64,000 nt of DNA from an archaeon (GTDB lineage Archaea > Asgardarchaeota > Thorarchaeia > Thorarchaeales > Thorarchaeaceae). Positions 8,076-16,886 of the stretch are shown here, in pieces (the stretch's first letter is position 1; each line of letters opens with the position of its first letter). The stretch spans positions 1 to 64,000 of the forward strand of contig JAJRZD010000033.1 of the NCBI GenBank assembly GCA_024275415.1, in the 5' to 3' direction. Made by a program: the position numbers and the translations under genes. The notes under the pieces were generated by a model. That model was not told where the DNA came from and did not search any database. It saw only the letters and a list, made by a program, of their open reading frames with translations.

Positions 8076-9167
8076 TTGACTCAGGAATATCAGATGTGCA
8101 AACGATGCGTAATGGACACTACAGATCCAAAAATACAATTCGATGAGAACGGTATTTGCAATCATTGCACTAACTATCTAGCGCGAGCTGAGAAGGTACT
8201 CTTACCTCCTGAAAGACGAGAGGCGAAGTTGAAGGAATATATCAACAAGATAAAAGAATGGGGGAGAGGCAAAGAATACGACTGCATCGCCGGTGTTTCT
8301 GGGGGCGTTGATAGCACGTATATGGTGTATATTGCAAAAGAGCTGGGTCTTCGACCCCTTGCAGTCCATCTTGACAACGGATGGAATTCCAGACTGGCAG
8401 TTACCAATATTGAACGCGTGCTGAACCAGTTGGATGTCGACCTATACACCCACGTCATCGACTGGGAGGAATTCAAGGATATCCAAATGGCATATTTCAA
8501 GGCATCCGTTGTGGACATTGAGGTCGCATCTGACCACGCTATAGTAGCAATGATACACAATATAGCTGCTGATAGGAGAATCAAGTACATTCTAAGAGGT
8601 AGCAACTTCGCAACCGAAGGGATAATGCCAAGAAGCTGGGTCTGGGTCAAGAATGACCTTGCCAACCTCAAGGATATCCATCGCTACTATGGAACCCGGA
8701 AACTAAAGACATATCCTACCCTTGGGTTCCTGCGTCTTGTGTATCTGAGGAAAATCAGGGGCATAGAGCGATTCCCGTTATTGAACTACATTGACTACAA
8801 TCGGGATGAGGCAAAGAGGTTTCTCATCGAGGAACTTGGATGGGAAGATTATGGCGGGAAACATCACGAATCAATCTTCACCAAGTTCTATCAGAGTTAC
8901 ATCCTCCCAACAAAGTTCAACATCGACAAGAGGAAGGCACATCTTTCAACATTAATCTGTTCAGGACAGATAACGCGAGAAGACGCCCTCAAGCGCCTTG
9001 AAGAGCCTCTCTATGACGAGTCCGAGCTTAAGAGAGATACCGAGTACGTGCTGAAAAAGTTCGGTTGGACTGAAGAAGAGTTCCGAGAGATAATGAATCT
9101 GCCAATAAGGCAGCATGATGAATTCAAAACCGATGTATGGATAAGGAAATTCTTAGGTTCTGGATGA
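8076..9167 (+). CDS. N-acetyl sugar amidotransferase (PseA/WbpG family)
   Basis: This is a PP-loop ATP-dependent amidotransferase that turns an N-acetyl group on a nucleotide or nonulosonic sugar into an acetamidino group. The zinc-ribbon-like start has two CxxC pairs (CKRC and CNHC), followed by the PP-loop SGGVDSTY, HLDNGWNSRLA, and GSNFATEGIMPRSW, all family features. The length of 363 matches PseA/WbpG. A TTG start at 8076 is used because a GAGGGAAG site sits just upstream; ATG at 8094 is an alternative. It depends on ammonia from the two genes before it. Confidence 0.88.
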   Translation: MTQEYQMCKRCVMDTTDPKIQFDENGICNHCTNYLARAEKVLLPPERREAKLKEYINKIKEWGRGKEYDCIAGVSGGVDSTYMVYIAKELGLRPLAVHLDNGWNSRLAVTNIERVLNQLDVDLYTHVIDWEEFKDIQMAYFKASVVDIEVASDHAIVAMIHNIAADRRIKYILRGSNFATEGIMPRSWVWVKNDLANLKDIHRYYGTRKLKTYPTLGFLRLVYLRKIRGIERFPLLNYIDYNRDEAKRFLIEELGWEDYGGKHHESIFTKFYQSYILPTKFNIDKRKAHLSTLICSGQITREDALKRLEEPLYDESELKRDTEYVLKKFGWTEEEFREIMNLPIRQHDEFKTDVWIRKFLGSG

Positions 9168-9176
9168 ATTTATAGG

Positions 9177-9899
9177 ATGACGGAGGCAGTGCCATTGAGA
9201 ACACTTGCAACAATTTGTGCAAGAGGAGGGTCGAGAGGGCTAAAGGACAAGAATATCCTTTCTTTGAATGGCAAACCACTAATCGCCTATACAATTGATG
9301 CAGTAAAGAGCTGGGGAGGGGCAAATCGAATCATAGTTTCCACTGATTCACGAGTGATTGCCAGTATTGCCAACAAGTATGGGGCTGAAACTCCTTTTCT
9401 ACGACCCCCTGAGTTGGCCACTGACACGGCAGCAAAGCTTCCCGTCATTCAGCACGCTGTGAGGTTCTGTGAAGAAGAATCAGGACTCCGTTATGATGTA
9501 GTCATTGATTTGCAGCCTACCTCTCCATTGCGGTCAGTCGATGATATTCAAGGCGCATTTGACCTATTCATGGAAACCCGACCAGATGTACTGTATACTG
9601 TGAAAGAATCAAAAGATAACCCCTATTTCACAATGGTAGAACTTGATGAATCTGGATTTGCACGATTATCAAAAAAAACTGAGAGCGAAGTGTTTCGAAG
9701 ACAGGATGTACCTAAGGTATATACAATAAATGGCTCTCTCTATATCTTCGATCGTGACTTTCTAATGAACACAAGTTCTCTCCATAATGGAAATGCAAGA
9801 GTCTACATTATGGATGAACTATCTTCTGTCGATATTGATACAGAGCTTGATTTCAGATTCATTGAATTCCTATTGCGTGACAAGACTTATTCACCATAA
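9177..9899 (+). CDS. CMP-nonulosonate (sialate/legionaminate-type) cytidylyltransferase
   Basis: This nucleotidyltransferase is of the NeuA/LegF/PtmB family, which activates a nonulosonic acid with CTP. Motifs: CARGGSRGLKDKN for CTP binding, the DLQPTSPLRS active-site stretch, RRQDVPKVYTINGSLYIF, and SVDIDTELDF near the end. ATG at 9177 is annotated, but the only good site (GGAGG) lies inside the first codons and would serve a TTG start at 9195 (LRTLATICARGGS). It follows the amidotransferase by nine bases and completes the pathway with the NeuB- and NeuC-like genes downstream. Confidence 0.85.
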   Translation: MTEAVPLRTLATICARGGSRGLKDKNILSLNGKPLIAYTIDAVKSWGGANRIIVSTDSRVIASIANKYGAETPFLRPPELATDTAAKLPVIQHAVRFCEEESGLRYDVVIDLQPTSPLRSVDDIQGAFDLFMETRPDVLYTVKESKDNPYFTMVELDESGFARLSKKTESEVFRRQDVPKVYTINGSLYIFDRDFLMNTSSLHNGNARVYIMDELSSVDIDTELDFRFIEFLLRDKTYSP

Positions 9900-9980
9900 G
9901 ACCGGAATTCATTTAGACCCGTATCTACTACTATTGGTCTAGAACAAAGTCTGATTGATATGAGATTGAGGTATTTCATT

Positions 9981-10766
9981 ATGGATGATTCAAACATTCT
10001 TTTGGGCAGAAATGTATTCGTTCATCCTACTGCACAAATATCTGGTGCTGATATCGAGATTGGGGATTTCGCTTGGATTGGTCCCAACGTTTTGATTAGT
10101 GGTCGGAGTATCAATATAGGACGCGAGGCTTGGATTGGAGCGTCCGCAATTATTGGAGGCGGTCGGGCTGAGATGGGGTCTTTGGAGTGTGGTGATTTTC
10201 TTCATTTAGGGATACGAGGTCAAATTAACACCGCCAACACTGTGCTCATCGGTGACGAGGTCGGGATTGGGATGAATGGTATGGTTTTCTCCCACGGTGC
10301 ATATCTTTCAGAATATGATGGCTTTCCCTATCAAGACTCGCCAGTCAGTATCGGCTCTAATGTCTGGCTTCCATATGCAATTGTAACTCCTGGTGTTAAA
10401 ATCGGTAGTAATGTTGTAGTTGCAGCTATGTCCCTCGTCAACAGGGATCTGCCATCTGGCTGCATCGCAGGTGGAATCCCAGCTAAAGTGTTGAAGGAAC
10501 ATGTTTACCCTCGAAACATCACTCAGGAGCAACGGATTGCTGTTCTGGATCGGATCATACAGGAGGCAGCATTTTATGGGGTCGAGGTGTCTCGTGACTC
10601 GATAGGAGAAACTCTTACCCAGGGAAGAACAGTTTTCGATCTTCCGAAGCGAAGAATTGAGGGTCCTGCAAATAGTGCTACCGAGCGTTTGAAGAACCTT
10701 CTTCGACGACATGGAATTAGGTTCAGGTTTTATAATGATGGAGAACAATACCGAGAGTGGGACTAG
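9981..10766 (+). CDS. Left-handed beta-helix (hexapeptide) acyltransferase
   Basis: Repeated hexapeptides (for example VFVHPTAQISGADIEIGDFAWI and later VSIGSNVWLPYAIVTPGVKI) form a left-handed parallel beta-helix. The protein ends with the AGGIPAKVLKEHV motif of xenobiotic/maltose-type O-acetyltransferases. It probably acylates a sugar, perhaps the nonulosonic acid or its precursor. About 90 residues after the helix form an unassigned tail. ATG at 9981 is chosen because GAGG lies nine bases upstream; ATG at 9960 has none. Its stop shares the bases CTAG with the convergent NeuC-like gene. Confidence 0.8.
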   Translation: MDDSNILLGRNVFVHPTAQISGADIEIGDFAWIGPNVLISGRSINIGREAWIGASAIIGGGRAEMGSLECGDFLHLGIRGQINTANTVLIGDEVGIGMNGMVFSHGAYLSEYDGFPYQDSPVSIGSNVWLPYAIVTPGVKIGSNVVVAAMSLVNRDLPSGCIAGGIPAKVLKEHVYPRNITQEQRIAVLDRIIQEAAFYGVEVSRDSIGETLTQGRTVFDLPKRRIEGPANSATERLKNLLRRHGIRFRFYNDGEQYREWD

Positions 10767-11914
10767 TGCGTGATTGTCTTCTTCATAAATGCTTCATCGA
10801 TCTCTAAATTCTTTAGGATTTCCACGATTCTCTCAGCAGTCCTCCCGTCCCCGTACGGATTCTGGATATCCTCTAATGAACCTCTGAATTCTTTGCTCAA
10901 TGCCTTTTTGATTCCTTCAATTATCTTTTCTTTCTTCGCTTCAATATTGATGATGTTCTCGCCACGCGCTCTAGAATCTTGTCTTGTGCCAATATTGACG
11001 ACAGGCAGTTTGACTGAGGCTGCTTCAATTATACCACTGCTAGAATTTCCAACCATTACCGCAACGTGTTTCATCAGGTCTATGTAATCATCATGCGGCA
11101 GGCTTTTTATGATTTTTATGTTCTTTCGTCCTCTTAACTTCTCTATCTCTTTGATTATCTCTTCACATCCAATGTCGTTGTTTGGATATATTATGACGGA
11201 CTTCAGTCCAATCTCTTTGAGGGCTTCTGCAATTTGATTCATCTGGTATCCCATATTTGTTTCATGATGAACCGGATGAAATATCACCAGCAATGATTGG
11301 TCGTCTAATTGCATTCCAATCCTATTGGATATGTCCTCCTTCTTTATGACTCCTTTTGCAACAATTGTATCTAATCCCATAGATCCAACAACATGAATTC
11401 TCCAAGGTTCTTCACCCATTTGTATGAGCCTTTCTTTATGCTCATCGATTGCCACAAGATGAAGATGTGCGAATCGTGAAATTGAGTGGCGAATGCTTTC
11501 ATCGATGGTTCCACTATTTGTTTTATCTCCGCCATGGACATGAATCACTGGGATTCTGAGAAACACTGCTGCAAGAGTCGCAGCCAAGGGTTCGAGACGG
11601 TCTCCCAGCACCACTAACATGTCAGCATCAATCATATCAAGTTCGATAGTAAACCCTTTGATTCCTCTTGCAAGTGCCAGCCCGTGATATCTTGTCGTGG
11701 GGTCGGTTTCATCATACATTTCGACAACGGATCGAATTGGAATTCCTTCCCTTCTAATATCTCCTATCGTTTCCCCGAATTTCTTTAGCAGGTGAAGTCC
11801 TGTGACAATCAAAGATAATTCAATGCTCTCATCGGCTTCTAGGATCTTCAACAAAGGCTTCAAAATACCATACTCTGCTCTTGAGCCTGTCACGACAGCA
11901 ATCTTTCTCCTCAT
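10763..11914 (-). CDS. Hydrolysing UDP/GDP-sugar 2-epimerase (NeuC/LegG type)
   Basis: This GT-B fold hydrolysing 2-epimerase makes the free ManNAc-type sugar for nonulosonic acid synthesis. Recognised features: AVVTGSRAEYGILKPLL, VLGDRLEPLAAT, HVHGGDKTNSGTIDESIRHS, FHPVHHET and VGNSSSGIIEA. These match NeuC/LegG better than the non-hydrolysing WecB. ATG at 11914 starts MRRKIAVVTGSRAEYG; the longer frame is not needed. It follows the NeuB-like gene by 62 bases in the same direction, so substrate production and condensation are encoded together. The true donor (UDP- or GDP-linked) cannot be told from sequence. Confidence 0.88.
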   Translation of the reverse strand: MRRKIAVVTGSRAEYGILKPLLKILEADESIELSLIVTGLHLLKKFGETIGDIRREGIPIRSVVEMYDETDPTTRYHGLALARGIKGFTIELDMIDADMLVVLGDRLEPLAATLAAVFLRIPVIHVHGGDKTNSGTIDESIRHSISRFAHLHLVAIDEHKERLIQMGEEPWRIHVVGSMGLDTIVAKGVIKKEDISNRIGMQLDDQSLLVIFHPVHHETNMGYQMNQIAEALKEIGLKSVIIYPNNDIGCEEIIKEIEKLRGRKNIKIIKSLPHDDYIDLMKHVAVMVGNSSSGIIEAASVKLPVVNIGTRQDSRARGENIINIEAKKEKIIEGIKKALSKEFRGSLEDIQNPYGDGRTAERIVEILKNLEIDEAFMKKTITH

Positions 11915-11976
11915 AATATCGACCGTCTTTTTTGTGGATATGGATAACTCGGCCAAATCCAAACCAGTGTCATACG

Positions 11977-13023
11977 TTACTCTATCATATCCCTTACTAT
12001 CACATGATCCTTGCTTATATTGGTTCTAGCTCTCTTTCCAATGACATTTCTTAGTTCTTTTGGTCGCATTCCTGTCTGTGGTCTCTTGATGTCAATCATG
12101 TCTTTTGAGATGATACAACCCTCCGGTATGTCCACTTTTGCGACAAGGCTTTTTCTGGCTACCGATGCGATTTGGATTTCTTCTGGTGTAGGCTTCTTGA
12201 CACCATCTCCCAATGCAGATTCAACAGTTCTAACGAGGGCAACTAACCGTTTGAAGTCATCAGGTTCTATTGAGGCAATGTGGTCAGGCCCTGGAAGATT
12301 CCTGTCTAGTGTGATGTGCTTTGCAATGACACATGCACCTAACGACACTGCAATCAAAGCTGCTGTTTCACCAATGGTATGATCGGAATATCCTGTCAGC
12401 AAACCGAATCGTTCTCTTAGCGTCTTTATTGTCAACATATTTTGGTCTTCGATATTTGAAGGATAATTTGACACACACTGCAATAAGACTATTTTTTCAT
12501 TTCCTTGGTTCTGGATTGCATCCACTGCCTCTACTATCTCATCTAATGTCCCCATGCCTGTAGAAAGCAGGATAGGTTTTCCAGTCGATGCCATTTCTTC
12601 TATGGCTGGGATGTTTGTCAAGTCACTAGAGCTTACCTTGTGGGCTGGGACAAGAGGGTCGAGAAACTCGATGGCGTCAGAGGAGTGTGGAGTTGACATG
12701 AACAAAATGTCCTTTTCTTTACAGTATTCTTCAAGCAAAGGGAAAAATGAATAATCCATCTCTAAATTCTGTAGCATTCCTAGCTGACTATCCTTTTTTC
12801 CGGTATTTGACTTTTGATACGCTGCCATATCTGCTGATGCAGTGACCACACCTTCTGCTTTGAAGGTCTGGAACTTGACGACATCAGCCCCTGCATCTTT
12901 TGATACATCAATCAATCTCTTGGCTAATTCGAAATTTCCATTGTGATTCACACCAACCTCTGCAATAATCAGACATGGCTCACCATCTCCAATGTACCTA
13001 TTCCCGATTTGTATTCGATTCAT
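11977..13023 (-). CDS. N-acetylneuraminate/legionaminate-type synthase (NeuB/LegI)
   Basis: This condenses phosphoenolpyruvate with a ManNAc-type sugar to give a nine-carbon nonulosonic acid. The TIM-barrel domain has AEVGVNHNGNFELAKRLI, DVVKFQTFKAE, STGMGTLDE, YPSNIEDQNM and GYSDHTIGE; the C-terminal SAF domain begins near RKSLVAKVDIPEG and ends GKRARTNISKD. The length of 348 fits the family. ATG at 13023 has GGTGG upstream. The gene runs into neuC-like on the same strand and faces away from the aminotransferase gene. Confidence 0.92.
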   Translation of the reverse strand: MNRIQIGNRYIGDGEPCLIIAEVGVNHNGNFELAKRLIDVSKDAGADVVKFQTFKAEGVVTASADMAAYQKSNTGKKDSQLGMLQNLEMDYSFFPLLEEYCKEKDILFMSTPHSSDAIEFLDPLVPAHKVSSSDLTNIPAIEEMASTGKPILLSTGMGTLDEIVEAVDAIQNQGNEKIVLLQCVSNYPSNIEDQNMLTIKTLRERFGLLTGYSDHTIGETAALIAVSLGACVIAKHITLDRNLPGPDHIASIEPDDFKRLVALVRTVESALGDGVKKPTPEEIQIASVARKSLVAKVDIPEGCIISKDMIDIKRPQTGMRPKELRNVIGKRARTNISKDHVIVRDMIE

Positions 13024-13133
13024 ATCTCTTCCACCTTCTTCAGTGAACACATGGAAACTCGATTATTTTCGAGGTTATCATGTGCATCTGCTTGCTGCAT
13101 ATAGTTTTTCTAAGATTGGTTAGTTAGACCGAA

Positions 13134-13142
13134 TGATATAAG
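13134..13142 (+). promoter_or_regulatory. TATA box of the aminotransferase gene
   Basis: GATATAAGT at 13134-13142 lies about 27 bases before the TTG at 13165. That spacing predicts a leaderless or nearly leaderless transcript and supports the TTG start. Confidence 0.45.
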
Positions 13143-13164
13143 TTGTATCTCTAAATCTTCGAAC

Positions 13165-14328
13165 TTGTGGCAACCTGAAGTCTTGGTGACCCCTATTACG
13201 ACTGAATGGAAAATCCCTCTCTACAAGATTTTCTGGGATGAGGACGATGTCGAGTCGGTCGCGAGTGTGATTCGACGGGGCATGTTCTGGACGGGAGGAT
13301 CTTCTGTTTCTATGTTTGAAAATGAAGTAGCAGGTCTGGTTGGCATAGAATATGGTGTTGCGTTCAATTCTGGCACTTCTGCACAATCCGCTATTTTAAC
13401 CGCTCTAGGAATTGGTTCTGGTGATGAGGTAATTGTCCCATCATTCACGTTCATATCTACTTGCAACACAGTAGTACATCATGATGCAACACCGATTTTT
13501 GCAGAAATTGAAACTGAAACTTTCGGGTTAGATGCAAATGATGTCGAAAGAAAAATCACTGCAAAGACAAAGGCTGTGATACCAGTACATTACGCTGGAG
13601 CAAGCTGCAGAATTGATGAGATTATCAAGATAGCAGATGAACACGACTTATATGTGATAGAAGATGCAGCTGAAGCACTTGGGGCATATTACAATGACAA
13701 TCCTGTTGGTTCATTCGGGATAGGTGCCATGTTCAGTTTTTGTGGAAACAAAGTCATTACGACTGGCGAGGCCGGAATGCTAGTAACTGACGATGAAAAA
13801 CTTGCTGAAACCCTCCGTCTAGTAAGATCCCATGGCAGGGTCGATAAGGGTTCGTACTTCTCGTCCTCTGACTCGTTTGACTATGTTTCTTTCGGGCACA
13901 ATTGGAGAATTTCTGAGATAACTGCCGAGTTAGGCCGATCCCAGCTGCGTAAATTACACACAGTCATCAAACTAAGAAGAGAAGTGGCAAAACTTTATGC
14001 GGAATCATTGAATGACTTACCACTTACTTGCCCAAACCCGACTGAGATGCCGGGTCACATTTTCCAGATGTATACTGTTCTTTTTGACTCGCACTCAGAT
14101 CGCGAAAAAGCGAGGGCGCATCTGACTCGTGAAGGAATCATGTCCAAGATATATTTTGATTGTGTCCATCTCACATCAGCTTACAGGTCGATGTTTAACA
14201 CCACTGAAGGTATGCTTCCTGTTACAGAGGATATAGCTCGGAGAGTTTTGACTTTGCCAATTTTCCCGACCATGACCTCTGAAGAAGTGCAGATGGTCAG
14301 TAAAACGATACAGCATTCTATTGCCTGA
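13165..14328 (+). CDS. DegT/DnrJ/EryC1 sugar aminotransferase (LegC-like)
   Basis: This is a PLP-dependent aminotransferase for 4-keto (or 3-keto) nucleotide sugars. Visible: FNSGTSAQSAILTALGI, SFTFISTCNTVVHHDATPIF, EDAAEALGA, and the PLP lysine at about residue 196 in SFCGNKVITTGEAGML. It likely puts the second amino group onto a 4-keto-6-deoxy sugar made by the dehydratase at 15.9 kb, as LegC does in legionaminic acid synthesis. The start is uncertain: TTG at 13165 fits the TATA box, GTG at 13186 is an alternative. It is divergent from neuB-like. Confidence 0.87.
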   Translation: MWQPEVLVTPITTEWKIPLYKIFWDEDDVESVASVIRRGMFWTGGSSVSMFENEVAGLVGIEYGVAFNSGTSAQSAILTALGIGSGDEVIVPSFTFISTCNTVVHHDATPIFAEIETETFGLDANDVERKITAKTKAVIPVHYAGASCRIDEIIKIADEHDLYVIEDAAEALGAYYNDNPVGSFGIGAMFSFCGNKVITTGEAGMLVTDDEKLAETLRLVRSHGRVDKGSYFSSSDSFDYVSFGHNWRISEITAELGRSQLRKLHTVIKLRREVAKLYAESLNDLPLTCPNPTEMPGHIFQMYTVLFDSHSDREKARAHLTREGIMSKIYFDCVHLTSAYRSMFNTTEGMLPVTEDIARRVLTLPIFPTMTSEEVQMVSKTIQHSIA

Positions 14329-14336
14329 ATGTCAAT

Positions 14337-14987
14337 TCACACAACAATCCTACCTACAACAAACCCCTCCGCAAATTGGGTTCCCGCTTCTGCGCCTCTC
14401 ATTTTTGCCAAGGTTCTAATAGCTTCGATTGACCTTGGGTGAGGGAACTGTTCGATTTCCGAATCATAGGCGTTGAATGCTTTGACTTTAAGGTCGATGT
14501 ATGTTGTGATGTCAACATAATATTTTGCCTGAAATGGAACCTGTTTCATGCTTGACGTTTCGTAGAACAAGACTGTGCCTTTTTTGAACACATCAAGATA
14601 CGGCCGAGTAACTACTTGAGTTGCCTCATAGACGAACCTGTGATCCATATGCAATTCGCTAATATCCGGAGCATATACAACATCCGGCTTGAACTCTTGC
14701 ATTGCCTTACTCATTACAGCGGTTATCTCTACCAAGCCGGTTTCCATCAATCTGGCATCAGGTAGATCAAAGAAACGAATGTTTTTTGTCCCTAGAATCT
14801 CACAAGCTTTCTTGCAAGCATCTCTTCTCACTTGAAGCATCTGGGGATTATCATATTGCGCACTTACCCCCTCGCTTATGACGACAACACTTACGACATC
14901 GCCATTATCGGTGTGTTTTGCAATGGTTCCTCCAACTCCAAGAACCTCATCATCAGGGTGCGGAGCAAATACGAGTACATGTTTCAA
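14337..14987 (-). CDS. PIG-L/LmbE family N-acetylglucosamine deacetylase-like enzyme
   Basis: This is a zinc-dependent de-N-acetylase fold. The metal motif FAPHPDDEVLGVGG opens the protein and ELHMDHRFVYEATQ supplies the later histidine, both typical of PIG-L/LmbE enzymes that remove acetyl groups from GlcNAc-containing substrates. It starts with TTG, with GGAGGAG a few bases upstream. It ends eight bases from the convergent aminotransferase gene inside the nonulosonate cluster. It may deacetylate a pathway intermediate so that a different acyl group can be added; this is inference from position. Confidence 0.85.
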   Translation of the reverse strand: MKHVLVFAPHPDDEVLGVGGTIAKHTDNGDVVSVVVISEGVSAQYDNPQMLQVRRDACKKACEILGTKNIRFFDLPDARLMETGLVEITAVMSKAMQEFKPDVVYAPDISELHMDHRFVYEATQVVTRPYLDVFKKGTVLFYETSSMKQVPFQAKYYVDITTYIDLKVKAFNAYDSEIEQFPHPRSIEAIRTLAKMRGAEAGTQFAEGFVVGRIVV

Positions 14988-15061
14988 TATCTTTTCTCCT
15001 CCAGTGTGTTCAATGAGAATCTATCTTTCTCCTTATCTTTTCTTGTAACGTGTCTTCAACT

Positions 15062-15715
15062 CTATAATTTTCGAATGACTTCTGCAGGGTTTCCTGCAAC
15101 TAGCGATCGTTCAGAAGTGTCTTCTGTTACTACTGCACCCATTGGCACAACGCAGTCTCGATGGATTGTTATGTCATCTCTCACTATCGCACCTGCTCCG
15201 ATGAACACACGTTCTTCGATTGTGACCCCTCCTAGCAGAACCGAGTTCGGGCTAAGATTGGCATATGGGTTAACTTTCACATCATGCTCGATATTGACAT
15301 AATTGTTGATGATAACTCCTTCATGGATTGTTGCGTCAGAACCCACAGAGGCATTGATTCCGACACTGACATTCCGATCTATTTTTGAAGTACTCACGAT
15401 TACAGCACTAGGATCTATAACTGTCGCGAACTCGAAAGCAAAATCCGTGAAGGTTCTGACAATTTCAGCAGCCTTTTGTCGTTCGGCGTTTCCATCATAT
15501 GCACTCCCCCCATATGCAATGATAACCTCTGCGTAGTCGAAAGGCGACTCGATTCCATTTGTAAGGTCTCCCACGACGGGACATTCTTGTAACGACTCCG
15601 ACCTTTTCTCAAATATATCTACGAATGCGATGTATTTCTTGTGGATTCCGTTTCTTTCAAGATATCCTAAGACGACCTTCCCGTGTCCGCCTGTCCCTAC
15701 AATTATGTAATTTGT
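15062..15715 (-). CDS. NeuD/PglD-type sugar N/O-acetyltransferase
   Basis: This has the two-domain structure of the NeuD/PglD/LegH family: an N-terminal Rossmann-like sugar-binding part (MTNYIIVGTGGHGKVVLGYL, about residues 1-80), then a left-handed beta-helix with GINASVGSDATIHEGVIINN and VFIGAGAIVRDDITI, closing with AGNPAEVIRKL. It would transfer acetyl from acetyl-CoA to the amino group placed by the LegC-like enzyme. ATG at 15715 gives the typical start. The deacetylase gene follows downstream on the same strand. Confidence 0.87.
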   Translation of the reverse strand, partial: TNYIIVGTGGHGKVVLGYLERNGIHKKYIAFVDIFEKRSESLQECPVVGDLTNGIESPFDYAEVIIAYGGSAYDGNAERQKAAEIVRTFTDFAFEFATVIDPSAVIVSTSKIDRNVSVGINASVGSDATIHEGVIINNYVNIEHDVKVNPYANLSPNSVLLGGVTIEERVFIGAGAIVRDDITIHRDCVVPMGAVVTEDTSERSLVAGNPAEVIRKL

Positions 15716-15857
15716 CATCGAACTCTCTACTATCAATGCAGTGAATGGCTTGTAATCTTTTTCATTCCAATATGCAATTAGCTCTTCTCTTCAACTCGTT
15801 CATCTCTCGACCGAAAACAACAAAAAGGCAAACCAAGTGGGTTGGGTTTGAAAACAT

Positions 15858-16778
15858 ATGACTCAAGTAAAACCAGCTATTTTGGTGACCGGTGGGGCCG
15901 GTGCTATTGGTTCTGCATTAGTTGAGCGTATTTTAGAAACATTGGGTGACGAATTCACAATAAGGGTCTTCGATAGCGATGAATATGGCTTATGGCAACT
16001 GCAGCAACGGCTCAAGAACAATCCCATTGTCCGATACTTGCTGGGAAGTGTCAGAGAATACTCTCGAATTGAAGAGGCCATGAAAGGTGTGAAATACGTT
16101 TGTCATGCAGCCGCATACAAACATGTAGGACTTTGCGAGTACAACCCATTTGATGCAGTTGAAACCAACATCATTGGAACCCAGAACACAATTCGTGCAG
16201 CGATTGCAACAGATAGTGTAGAGAAGTTTCTCTTTGTTAGCACTGACAAAGCAGTCAATCCTACAAGCCTAATGGGAGCTACTAAATTGATTGGTGAACG
16301 ATTAGTTGTAGCATCAAATCAGATAAAGGGCACTAGGGATATAGGATTGAGTGCTTCTCGGTTTCCCAATGTGATTCAGACGAGGGGTAATGTGTTTGAA
16401 GCCTGGCAAAAGCAGCTGCAAACTGACGGCAAGATTGTTGTAACGCATCCCGATATGACTAGGTATTTTTTGCCGATTCAATCTGCAGTTGACTTTCTAA
16501 TCGAGTGTTTTGGATTAATGAAAGGTGGGGAGATTTTTATCCCTAACTTGACTGAGAAAGATACCCGTAAGATTGTGGATGTAGCAGAAGAGTGGTTGGC
16601 AAAACAAGACAAGAGTGGTGAGATTATCTTTGGTTCTCCTCAATATGGCGAGAAACTCTCTGAAGTGTTATACTCCGAAGCTGAGAAACCCTATCTGGAA
16701 AAACTAACAGAGCGTGTTCAAGTTATACGCTCACCTATCTATGATTTTCTACACTGGAATAACCCCCTCGAGTCATAA
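15858..16778 (+). CDS. UDP-sugar 4,6-dehydratase (PseB/FlaA1/CapD-like SDR)
   Basis: This is a short-chain dehydrogenase fold with NAD(P) motif TGGAGAIGS, the AAAYKHVGLCEYNP active-site stretch (a YK-type variant of the PseB/FlaA1 signature), STDKAVNPTSLMGATK and the HPDMTRYFLP substrate loop. It most resembles soluble UDP-GlcNAc 4,6-dehydratases such as PseB/FlaA1 rather than LegB. It provides the 4-keto-6-deoxy sugar for the aminotransferase, the first committed step of pseudaminic- or legionaminic-type sugars. The partner NeuC-like epimerase argues for the legionaminic branch. Confidence 0.85.
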   Translation: MTQVKPAILVTGGAGAIGSALVERILETLGDEFTIRVFDSDEYGLWQLQQRLKNNPIVRYLLGSVREYSRIEEAMKGVKYVCHAAAYKHVGLCEYNPFDAVETNIIGTQNTIRAAIATDSVEKFLFVSTDKAVNPTSLMGATKLIGERLVVASNQIKGTRDIGLSASRFPNVIQTRGNVFEAWQKQLQTDGKIVVTHPDMTRYFLPIQSAVDFLIECFGLMKGGEIFIPNLTEKDTRKIVDVAEEWLAKQDKSGEIIFGSPQYGEKLSEVLYSEAEKPYLEKLTERVQVIRSPIYDFLHWNNPLES

Positions 16779-16886
16779 CAGGAATGCACTCAAAACTAGC
16801 TTGTGTTTCTCTTATTATGTACAACACGAGAAAGTACTATTGCATTGACACATACTTTGCAATACGTATCTCATTGATTTCGGAAG

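Noticed and set aside
15001..15061. Possible RNA gene between two leftward genes
   Set aside because: Only a T-rich spacer; no cloverleaf or stable stem could be drawn.
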